DNA of 34,849 nt from Candidatus Kapaibacterium sp. (GTDB lineage: Bacteria; Bacteroidota; Ignavibacteria; Kapaibacteriales; Kapaibacteriaceae): positions 1 to 34,849 of the forward strand of contig VERF01000025.1 in NCBI GenBank assembly GCA_018882895.1, written 5' to 3'. The position numbers and the translations under genes were made by a program. Under the pieces are notes generated by a model that worked only from the letters and a program-made list of their open reading frames with translations, was not told the origin of the DNA and searched no databases. Shown here in pieces: positions 24,936 through 31,388 of this stretch; positions within the stretch are counted from its first letter, which is position 1; each line of letters opens with the position of its first letter.

Positions 24936-25040
24936 TCACTTGTAACTAGTCACTCGTCACTTGTCACTCGTCACTCGTCACTCGTCACTCGTCACTCGTC
25001 ACTCGTCACTTGTCACTTGTCACTTGTCACTCGTCACTTA
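24936..25040 (-). repeat. Heptamer array (15 units) at the E2 stop codon
   Basis: Fifteen consecutive 7-bp units on plus of form TCACTYG (TCACTCG or TCACTTG; one degenerate TAACTAG at 24943-24949 and a final TCACTTA). Read on minus, in the E2 sense direction, units are AGTGACG/AGTGACA. The array begins with the E2 TAA stop (25040-25038). C/T alternation at one position is the main variation. It fills the whole gap between E2 and the region upstream of the four-helix-bundle gene. Not a CRISPR: no spacers. Confidence 0.95.
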
Positions 25041-26756
25041 GAGCGTCGTGGTCTTCTCGTCGATGCTCTCTAGTGCACGAACCATGGCTGCAAGAGCCTG
25101 CGTGGCCAGCGCACCGTCGATGACGCGGTGATCGTATGTGATGGACAGATATACCATGCTGCGCACAACGATCACGTCTTCGCCGTCGAGTTCACGCACG
25201 ACCGGACGCTTTTGGATCGCACCGATGCCAACGATGGCCGTTTGCGGCTGATTGATCACTGGCGTGCCGAAGAGCGAACCGAATGAACCGACGTTGGTAA
25301 CGGTGATGGTTCCGCCGGCGATATCATCCGGTGAAAGCTTCTTGGTGCGAGCCTTGTTGGCAAGGTCGTTCATCATGCGGGCAACGCCCGTCACGTTGAG
25401 GTTCTCGGCTCCCTTGATCACCGGAACGATCAGGTTTCCATCAGGCAATGCCGTGGCCATGCCGAGGTTCACGCGGCGATGCTGGATGATGTTCTTTCCG
25501 TCGACGCTTACGTTGATACGCGGGAAGGCCTTCACACCTTCACAAACAGCCCATCCGAAGAACGGATTGTAGGTAAGCTTAAATCCTTCGCGTGCGCCAA
25601 AGGCATCCTTGTTCTTCTCACGGAGCTTCACGATACCCGTAACGTCAGCCTCGGCAACCGAGGTGACGTGTGGAGATGTGTGCTTGGAGCGGACCATGTG
25701 CTCGGCAATGAGCTGACGCACCCGGTCCATCGGGACGATTTCGGCGTCGGCACCGGCAGGGACGTTCGACGTTGGGAATGCATTCACGGCCACCGGTGCA
25801 GAGGCTGGTGCCGGCGCAGGTGCCGATGCAGGTGCGGCAGCCGGAGCACCACCGGTGCGTCGTGCGAGGTACGACATGATGTCGTTCTTCGTCACGCGCC
25901 CTTCAATGCCCGATCCGCTGATCGAGTCGAGTTCCTGCACGCTGAGTCCTTCTGCAGCGGCAATGCTGCGCACAAGGGGCGAGTAGAAGCGCGTGCCGGA
26001 TTGACGAGGAATGCTCGACGTGGAAGCGGCTGCAATGTTCACTGCTGGCGCGCTGATGGTCGCAGCAGCGACCGGAGCAGGAGCTGGTGCAGCAGCGACC
26101 GGAGCAGGAGCTGGTGCCGGTGCCGGAGCTGAAGCGGCAGACGCGGCGCCGCTGGAAAGGCGAGCGATCACCTTGCCAACTTCCACAACGTCACCTTCAT
26201 TGGCAAGCACTTCGACGAGAGTACCGGCTGACGGCGAAGGCACTTCGGTATCGACCTTGTCGGTTGATATCTCCAAAAGCACTTCATCGCGCTCTACCTT
26301 GTCGCCAGGCTTCTTGACCCAGCGAAGCACCTTTCCTTCTTGGATGGACTCGCCCATCTTTGGCATCACAACATCCACGGTCGCACCGCCGGCGGCTGGC
26401 GCGGCTGGCGCGGCTGCCGCAGGAGCAGGAGCTGGTGCCGGTGCAGGTGTGGGCGCTGGTGCCGGTGCAGGTGCGACGGGCGCAGCAGCGGCAGCAGCAG
26501 GCGCAGCAGCGGCAGCACCATCGCCACCAAGAATGCAGATCACCTTGCCAACCTCAACCGTGTCGCCTTCCTGAAAAAGGATCTGGCTGATCACGCCGGC
26601 TGCCGGTGACGGCACCTCAGTGTCGACCTTGTCGGTCGAGATCTCGAGGATGACCTCGTCACGCTCGACCTTGTCACCGACGTTCTTGACCCAGCGGAGG
26701 ATCTTGCCTTCTTGAATGGACTCGCCCATCTTGGGCATCACGACTTCAATGCTCAT
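25038..26756 (-). CDS. 2-oxo acid dehydrogenase E2 (dihydrolipoamide acyltransferase), two lipoyl domains
   Basis: 572 residues, ATG 26756 with AAGG about 10 nt upstream. Order: lipoyl domain 1 (1-77, lipoyl-lysine K43 in STDKVDTE), Ala/Pro linker (81-124), lipoyl domain 2 (127-202, K167 in an identical STDKVDTE), second Ala/Pro linker, E1/E3-binding domain (FYSPLVRSIAAAEGLSVQEL...GRVTKNDIMSYL), third linker, and the catalytic domain with DHRVIDGA near the end. The enzyme transfers acyl groups to CoA in the core of pyruvate, 2-oxoglutarate or branched-chain dehydrogenases. The KVDTEVPSP lipoyl context favours 2-oxoglutarate or branched-chain types. No E1 or E3 gene is in the window, so specificity is open. 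Confidence 0.93.
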   Translation of the reverse strand: MSIEVVMPKMGESIQEGKILRWVKNVGDKVERDEVILEISTDKVDTEVPSPAAGVISQILFQEGDTVEVGKVICILGGDGAAAAAPAAAAAAPVAPAPAPAPTPAPAPAPAPAAAAPAAPAAGGATVDVVMPKMGESIQEGKVLRWVKKPGDKVERDEVLLEISTDKVDTEVPSPSAGTLVEVLANEGDVVEVGKVIARLSSGAASAASAPAPAPAPAPVAAAPAPAPVAAATISAPAVNIAAASTSSIPRQSGTRFYSPLVRSIAAAEGLSVQELDSISGSGIEGRVTKNDIMSYLARRTGGAPAAAPASAPAPAPASAPVAVNAFPTSNVPAGADAEIVPMDRVRQLIAEHMVRSKHTSPHVTSVAEADVTGIVKLREKNKDAFGAREGFKLTYNPFFGWAVCEGVKAFPRINVSVDGKNIIQHRRVNLGMATALPDGNLIVPVIKGAENLNVTGVARMMNDLANKARTKKLSPDDIAGGTITVTNVGSFGSLFGTPVINQPQTAIVGIGAIQKRPVVRELDGEDVIVVRSMVYLSITYDHRVIDGALATQALAAMVRALESIDEKTTTL

Positions 26757-26811
26757 GGAACCGACCTTGGCGTAATGTTCGTGCTGATTCGTTTTTTGCG
26801 TTCTCGGGCTA

Positions 26812-26819
26812 CAAAACTA
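26812..26819 (-). promoter_or_regulatory. -7 element (TAnnTTTG) for the E2 gene
   Basis: TAGTTTTG on the minus strand, about 56 nt before the E2 ATG. It matches the Bacteroidota -7 consensus exactly; no good -33 TTG is seen at 19-21 nt. Confidence 0.4.
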
Positions 26820-26861
26820 ACCAATTCGTTGGACCCGACGTGATGAAGTTCACCGGCAGCG

Positions 26862-27740
26862 TCACGTCCTAAGAAGGTTGTGCAGCGCCCCCTTCAGATC
26901 AGGATATTGGAAGCGGAAGGACGTGCCAAGCAGTCGCATTGGCACTGCATACTGGCTGTGTAGAACCACGTCGGCCTGCTTGCCGAGTGCGAGCCTTAGT
27001 ACGCCCGACGGTACAGGCAGGATTGCGGGTCGACCAATGCAGGCACCAAGAGCCTTCGTGAACTGGCGCATACTGGCAGCCTCCGGAGCAACCACGTTGT
27101 AGGGTCCGTAGGCCGACACATCGGTGGCTGCCCAGAGGAAGGCCTCGACCACATCATCGCGGTGCACCCAGGCAAGCATCTGACGTCCGTTGCCGAGCAC
27201 GCCCCCTACAAACAGCCTCATCGGAAGAAGCAACTTTGCCAGTGCCCCCTCGGATGGATCCAGGACGACGCCAACGCGCAGGCACACCACACGCGTAACA
27301 TCGCTTACGCTCATGGCCGCCTCTTCCCAGCGGCGCGTCACATCGGCAAGGAATGTTTGGCCGGCACCCATCGCCTCGTTTGACGGCACATAGGTGTCGC
27401 CATAATACCCAACTGCAGAGGCGTTGACGAGGGCTGGCTTGGAAGGGGCTGAGCGGATCGCCTCGGCAATGCGCCGAGTGGTGTCGACCCGACTCGACAG
27501 GATGGCATGCCGGACGCGTGCCGACCAGCGGCGGGCACCAACATTCTCCCCTGCCAGGTTGATCACCACGTCCACCGAAGCAACGGCCTTCTCAAGACCA
27601 TCGTATCCGATGACGTTGCAGCCCGGCATGGTGGGACGTCCACGGGAGACGACCGTAACGGAATGACCGCGGCTAACGGCCACGTCGGCAATGCGGCGCC
27701 CGAGAAATCCGGAGCCGCCAACAATCAGGAGTGAACTCAT
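26862..27740 (-). CDS. TIGR01777-family NAD-dependent epimerase/dehydratase
   Basis: 292 residues from ATG 27740 (MSSLLIVGGSGFLGRRIAD); sequence further upstream contains a terminator and is non-coding. Extended-SDR fold: GGSGFLG (8-14), INLAGENVGARRWSARVRHAILSSRVDTT (segment about 60-88, diagnostic for TIGR01777/YfcH/SDR39U1), NASAVGYYGD with the catalytic Tyr, WVHRDDVVEAFLWA, and a C-terminal domain. Bacterial members are often near cell-division or envelope genes but no reaction is established. It lies 15 nt downstream of the rplI terminator, so it probably has its own promoter or depends on read-through. Confidence 0.9.
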   Translation of the reverse strand: MSSLLIVGGSGFLGRRIADVAVSRGHSVTVVSRGRPTMPGCNVIGYDGLEKAVASVDVVINLAGENVGARRWSARVRHAILSSRVDTTRRIAEAIRSAPSKPALVNASAVGYYGDTYVPSNEAMGAGQTFLADVTRRWEEAAMSVSDVTRVVCLRVGVVLDPSEGALAKLLLPMRLFVGGVLGNGRQMLAWVHRDDVVEAFLWAATDVSAYGPYNVVAPEAASMRQFTKALGACIGRPAILPVPSGVLRLALGKQADVVLHSQYAVPMRLLGTSFRFQYPDLKGALHNLLRT

Positions 27741-27751
27741 GGGCGCGATAA

Positions 27752-27785
27752 CGAAAAAGCCCGTTCGATAGTTCGAACGGGCTTT
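27752..27785 (-). terminator. Rho-independent terminator after rplI
   Basis: AAAGCCCGTTCGA-TAGT-TCGAACGGGCTTT, a perfect 13-bp stem (27756-27785), 26 nt past the rplI stop. On minus it runs into TTTTTCG, a good U-tract. Confidence 0.9.
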
Positions 27786-27811
27786 GGAATGCTCTGTTTG
27801 AAACTCTGGAC

Positions 27812-28258
27812 TTAGTCCTGAGCGATCACCCACACCTTCAGTGGTGCAATGACGTCGGACATGAGCTTGACGCGCACATCAAAGATGCCGAGCGTCTTGA
27901 TCGGCTCGTCGATCATCACGTTGCGCTTGTCGACGCGGAAGCCACGAAGCTCCAGCTCTTGGGCGATCATCGGAGCGGTGACCGATCCGAAGAGGCGACC
28001 CTCTTCGCCAACCGGCATCGATACGGTGATCTGCAATTCGCCAAGCTGTGCTGCCGTTGCTTCAGCCGCAGTGCGAGCCTTCGCCATGCGGGCTTCGTAT
28101 TGCTTCTTCTCGGTCTCGAGAGCACGGATCGCACCACTCGTGGCATAATATGCCAGCTGGTTCGGGATCAGAAAGTTGCGGGCATACCCTGGCTTCACCG
28201 TGACGATTTCGCCGATGTTGCCAAGGTTCTCAACGTCTTGTCGGAGAATGATTTTCAT
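27812..28258 (-). CDS. rplI: 50S ribosomal protein L9
   Basis: 148 residues, normal L9 length. N-terminal rRNA-binding domain MKIILRQDVENLGNIGEIVTVKPGYARNFLIP (start; PGYARNFLIP is the family signature), a long central helix (about 45-75, EKKQYEARMAKARTAAE) and a C-terminal domain with LFGSVT. Shine-Dalgarno AAGGAA 5 nt before the ATG. It follows rpsF after 62 nt; the rpsR gene usually found between them is missing. Confidence 0.98.
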   Translation of the reverse strand: MKIILRQDVENLGNIGEIVTVKPGYARNFLIPNQLAYYATSGAIRALETEKKQYEARMAKARTAAEATAAQLGELQITVSMPVGEEGRLFGSVTAPMIAQELELRGFRVDKRNVMIDEPIKTLGIFDVRVKLMSDVIAPLKVWVIAQD

Positions 28259-28320
28259 GTCGGTTCCTTCAATTCAAGGGGCGCCATGCGCCGTATTGAT
28301 CGATCGCTGGAAGTGGGTCG

Positions 28321-28707
28321 TTAGATGGTAACACCTGTCTTGGCGGCTTCTGCCATGGCAGCAGCGCGGGCAGCCTGTGCTTCGGCGCGAACCTTGCGGA
28401 ACTCGCGGAGCTTTGGATCAAGCTGTACGGTAAGGTGGCGAATCACCTGATCTTCGAGGAAGAAGAACTTCTCAAGAAGCGGGAGCGTCGATGGTGCCGA
28501 TTCAAAGGCAACGTATACATAGTATCCGTTGAACTTCTTGTTGATCGGATATGCCAGACGGCGGCGGCCCATCTTGTTGAGCTCAACGATCGTTGATCCG
28601 TGCTCTTCGAGAAACGCTGTGGTGCGTGTGATCACAGCTTCGACATCGTTGTCTTCCAGAACGGCGTTAACGATGTAGGTAGCTTCGTACAAACGACGAT
28701 CGCTCAT
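28321..28707 (-). CDS. rpsF: 30S ribosomal protein S6
   Basis: 128 residues. S6 fold: RLYEATYIVNAVLEDNDV at the start, then KMGRRRLAYPINKKFNGYYVYVAFE (family signature, about 45-69) and VIRHLTVQLD (about 88-97). The C-terminal 30 residues are Ala/Arg/Glu-rich (RKVRAEAQAARAAAMAEAAK), an extension beyond E. coli's core. Strong Shine-Dalgarno AGGAG 6 nt before the ATG. First gene of an rpsF-rplI operon with a recognisable promoter upstream. Confidence 0.98.
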   Translation of the reverse strand: MSDRRLYEATYIVNAVLEDNDVEAVITRTTAFLEEHGSTIVELNKMGRRRLAYPINKKFNGYYVYVAFESAPSTLPLLEKFFFLEDQVIRHLTVQLDPKLREFRKVRAEAQAARAAAMAEAAKTGVTI

Positions 28708-28785
28708 GTGGAACTCCTGTGGTTGCGATATGCAGTCGTCGGCGTCCAGACCGGCGACAGGGTTGATTGGTTACGTCAGAGCCTG

Positions 28786-28817
28786 CAAACCTACGGCAAC
28801 CGACCGGTTTTTCACAA
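28786..28817 (-). promoter_or_regulatory. rpsF promoter with an inverted repeat in its spacer
   Basis: On minus: TTG at 28817-28815, a 21-nt spacer, then TAGGTTTG at 28793-28786, matching the Bacteroidota -33/-7 pattern. The spacer holds AACCG-AC-CGGTT (28798-28809), a 5-bp-arm inverted repeat. Transcription would start near 28780, giving a leader of about 70 nt before the rpsF ATG. Confidence 0.55.
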
Positions 28818-28933
28818 GCGTACTGTGCCGGAATGCAAGTTTTTACTCCGTGCCGTGCGATACAGCCTGCCGCAAGGCACCACGGTAATGGTTGCCTGTA
28901 ACGTAGCGTTATTCTCACAGCGACATCAATTTG

Positions 28934-28986
28934 CCGTATCTTTACGGCCCCCTGAACATGGGGGGATTGCGATCGCCCAATGGCGA
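28934..28986 (+). promoter_or_regulatory. Three consecutive hairpins upstream of the S1 gene
   Basis: The 318-nt gap 28708-29025 holds the rpsF promoter and leader on minus and, on plus, three stem-loops: CCGTA-TCTT-TACGG (28934-28947), CCCCC-TGAACAT-GGGGG (28948-28964) and TCGCC-CAAT-GGCGA (28973-28986). The S1 ATG follows about 40 nt later without a Shine-Dalgarno. TATCTTTA (28937-28944) is one base off a -7 element, so the first hairpin could instead be part of the promoter. I see nothing else between 28818 and 28930. Confidence 0.45.
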
Positions 28987-29025
28987 GCATGGTAACTTGA
29001 ATCACCCTTCAACTATTGTCGTGCA

Positions 29026-30519
29026 ATGATGTCCGAACAGCCAACTGACGGTGCCGAAAGCACCGCTTCGACTCCGGTCGAATCTGCCGCCGAGAACGTC
29101 AACGTCGCCCCTGAGACGACACCAAGCGTCGAGGCCTCCTCACCTGTCGAATCCCCTATCGAAGATGCACCGGCCGAGCCGGAGTCTGCTCCGATCGCCG
29201 AACCTGCAGCCGAAGCAGCGCCGGGAACCGCTACCGAAGCACCCACTATGAGTGCTGAAGAGCGCGAAGAGCAGGCTCGCAAGCGCGAAGAGGAGCGCAA
29301 ACGCAAGGAAGAGGAGCGCAAGCAACGCGACGCTGCTTACGCGGCTCTGGAAGCCTTCAAGGAGGCTGCGACGGCATTCGAGGTCAGCATCAACGAACGC
29401 GTCAAGGGCGGCCTTCGTGGTGTGTTCCAAGGTCTGCGGATCTTCCTGCCGGCATCTCAAGTGGGCCTGCGCAAAAACGTCTCCGACGAAGAGCTTCAGC
29501 AGCTCATCGGGCAGACAGTGCGCGTGAAGGTTCATGAACTTCAGTCAGACGATTCAGGACATAAGTCTGCCGTCGTCACACGCCGCGATATTCTTCTCGA
29601 CGAACTTTGGGACACCATCAGCGTCGGCGCTGTCCACGATGGAGTCGTATCATCGGTGACGGCCTTTGGTGCATTCGTCAACATTGGTGGAGTCGAAGGT
29701 CTGGTCCACGTCTCTCGCCTCTCGCGCTCGCGCGTGACGAACCCGGCCGATGTGATGCGCAAGGGCGAAAAGGTGAAGGTTACGATCGTCGAGATCGACC
29801 GCGACAAGAAGAAGATCGCCCTGTCACATCGCGAACACGAAGCAGACCCATGGGTAGGCGTCAACGAGGCATTCCCTGCCGGCAAGCGCATCAAAGGAAA
29901 GGTGCAGCGCATCACGGATTTTGGTGCCTACGTTCAGGTGAGCCCCAAGATCGAAGGACTTCTGCGCATCAGCGAACTGAGCTGGACGCGTCGCGTCAAG
30001 CATCCTTCCGAGGTCATCTCGGTAGGCCAGACCATCGAAGTGGAAGTGCTTTCGGCCGATGAGCAAAAGCATCAGCTGGCGCTCGGTTACAAGCAAACGC
30101 AGGACAACCCATGGCAGACGCTTGCCGGTGAACTTCCCGTCGGAAGCGACGTCGAAGGATCAGTCCAAAACGTCAGCACGCAGGGGGCTGTCATCCGCGT
30201 CCGTGACGCGTTTGACGGATTCATGCCACGGTCGAAGATGGCCGGTGGACGCGGCGGCAAGGTCACACTCGGCGTGGGTGACACGGTGGCATGCGTTGTG
30301 GTGGATCTTGACCCGACAAATGCCAGCCTGATCCTTGCCATGCGCAATGAAGATGGGTCGGTTGCCGGACAGCAGCAGTCCAACGATTGGCAGGGCCAAC
30401 GTTCGCGCGATACCGACCGTGAGCGCCCCAGGCCGCGTCAGGAGCAGGAGCAGGTCCAACCTGGGATGACGTTTGGTGACCTTCTTAAGGACGCCGACAA
30501 GAACATTCTCGGTCAGTAA
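29026..30519 (+). CDS. S1-domain RNA-binding protein (ribosomal protein S1-like, four S1 repeats)
   Basis: 497 residues (two tandem ATGs, 29026 and 29029; no Shine-Dalgarno). Residues 1-75 are Ala/Pro/Glu/Ser-rich and probably disordered; 75-105 is a charged Glu/Arg/Lys helix (EEREEQARKREEERKRKEEE). Four S1 OB-folds follow: about 118-190 (degenerate), 196-268 (VHDGVVSSVTAFGAFVNIGGVEGLVHVS, the best match), 285-355 (KGKVQRITDFGAYVQV) and 375-440. The tail is Gln/Arg/Glu-rich and ends MTFGDLLKDADKN. E. coli S1 has six domains; four-domain forms are common outside Proteobacteria. It probably helps mRNA binding by the 30S subunit, which suits a genome with weak Shine-Dalgarno use. A terminator follows. 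Confidence 0.88.
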   Translation: MMSEQPTDGAESTASTPVESAAENVNVAPETTPSVEASSPVESPIEDAPAEPESAPIAEPAAEAAPGTATEAPTMSAEEREEQARKREEERKRKEEERKQRDAAYAALEAFKEAATAFEVSINERVKGGLRGVFQGLRIFLPASQVGLRKNVSDEELQQLIGQTVRVKVHELQSDDSGHKSAVVTRRDILLDELWDTISVGAVHDGVVSSVTAFGAFVNIGGVEGLVHVSRLSRSRVTNPADVMRKGEKVKVTIVEIDRDKKKIALSHREHEADPWVGVNEAFPAGKRIKGKVQRITDFGAYVQVSPKIEGLLRISELSWTRRVKHPSEVISVGQTIEVEVLSADEQKHQLALGYKQTQDNPWQTLAGELPVGSDVEGSVQNVSTQGAVIRVRDAFDGFMPRSKMAGGRGGKVTLGVGDTVACVVVDLDPTNASLILAMRNEDGSVAGQQQSNDWQGQRSRDTDRERPRPRQEQEQVQPGMTFGDLLKDADKNILGQ

Positions 30520-30556
30520 GTCTGCCTGCAGACAAACAGTCAGCAATCATTACAGG

Positions 30557-30593
30557 CGCCGGAATCTCTTGAGAGGTTCCGGCGTTTTCGTTT
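30557..30593 (+). terminator. Rho-independent terminator after the S1 gene
   Basis: CGCCGGAA (30557-30564) pairs with TTCCGGCG (30577-30584), with an inner CTC/GAG extension and TTGA loop, followed by TTTTCGTTT. 38 nt past the S1 stop. Confidence 0.88.
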
Positions 30594-30626
30594 CTCGACT
30601 CAATGGTTTGGTAATTTGTTGGTCTC

Positions 30627-31388
30627 ATGACACTGCGCTTCACCACGGCACATACGTTGTCGACCTTTCTGTTGCTGTGCCTGCCTCTGGCGGCAATGGC
30701 TCAGCAGCCGACGTCAGTTCTGCAACAGCCTCGCCCCCTGTCGCCGACGGAGTTCATAACCTCCGACACGTCGCAGTCTATCCGCACAGGAATACCGGGT
30801 CAGGTGCAAGCCCCCTCATCACGCGATCAGGACAGCCTGTATCGCAGCGCCATGGAGCTTCAGATCACCGCACAGGCGCGCTTTGCGATGTCGGTGCGCG
30901 AAACGTCGGCCCTGCTGATGCTCTCGGCGCGAGAGAATGCGCGACGCACCATCTGGGATCAGATCGATGAAACGATGAACATACCGGCGTCGATATTCAA
31001 GCCCCGTGACCAAGAAGTGACGCAGTATCAGCTGACGATCGCCAATGCGATGTATGTGCCGGGCGTGCTGTTGCGGCCCATGGGTACAGGTAATGTGCAG
31101 GTGAGCTTCTCGGACATCGCAAAGGTCTTCGGGATCGGTGAGGACGTCAGTCCCGTGATTCGGTACGTAGTCGATGCGCGTCTACCGGTAGAGATCGTCA
31201 TCTACTCCACACAGGCAATGATCATCTCCACCATCTTCTCCGGCGTCCAGGATCCGGGCACGTACACCATAACGTGGAACGGGCGCGCTCAGGATGGCAA
31301 GCCCGTCTCAACGGGCGAGTACATCGCCGAAGTGCGACTTGGTCAGGAGCGGATCATGCGCAAGCGCATCACATGGAATGCCCGATGA
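30627..31388 (+). CDS. Exported protein with C-terminal FlgD-like Ig domain
   Basis: 253 residues. Signal peptide 1-25 (LSTFLLLCLPLAAMAQ). The middle (about 70-150) is helical with no family I recognise. The C-terminal 75 residues form a FlgD_ig-like domain: LPVEIVIYSTQAMIISTIFSG, then DPGTYTITWNGRAQDGKPVSTGEYIAEVRLG, ending KRITW. In FCB bacteria this fold often serves as, or resembles, a secretion or surface-attachment tail of exported proteins. Its TGA overlaps the ATG of the subtilase (ATGA), so the two are co-translated and may work together. No Shine-Dalgarno. Confidence 0.75.
   Translation: MTLRFTTAHTLSTFLLLCLPLAAMAQQPTSVLQQPRPLSPTEFITSDTSQSIRTGIPGQVQAPSSRDQDSLYRSAMELQITAQARFAMSVRETSALLMLSARENARRTIWDQIDETMNIPASIFKPRDQEVTQYQLTIANAMYVPGVLLRPMGTGNVQVSFSDIAKVFGIGEDVSPVIRYVVDARLPVEIVIYSTQAMIISTIFSGVQDPGTYTITWNGRAQDGKPVSTGEYIAEVRLGQERIMRKRITWNAR

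Noticed and set aside
24936-25040. CRISPR-like array
   Set aside because: The units are 7 bp, directly adjacent and without spacers; no cas genes are present. The same applies to 34256-34360.
26011-26574. Long opposite-strand open frame of 187 codons
   Set aside because: It is a shadow of the Ala/Pro linkers and lipoyl domain of the E2 gene; GC-rich repeats keep several frames open.
25038-26756. Recent duplication of the lipoyl domain
   Set aside because: The two domains are very similar in protein, but their DNA differs at many synonymous sites, so the duplication is not recent. Multi-lipoyl E2 proteins are normal.
28708-29025. A tRNA or other small RNA gene in the largest gap
   Set aside because: No cloverleaf or TPsiC-like GTTCGA element is seen; the structure present is explained by promoter and leader hairpins.
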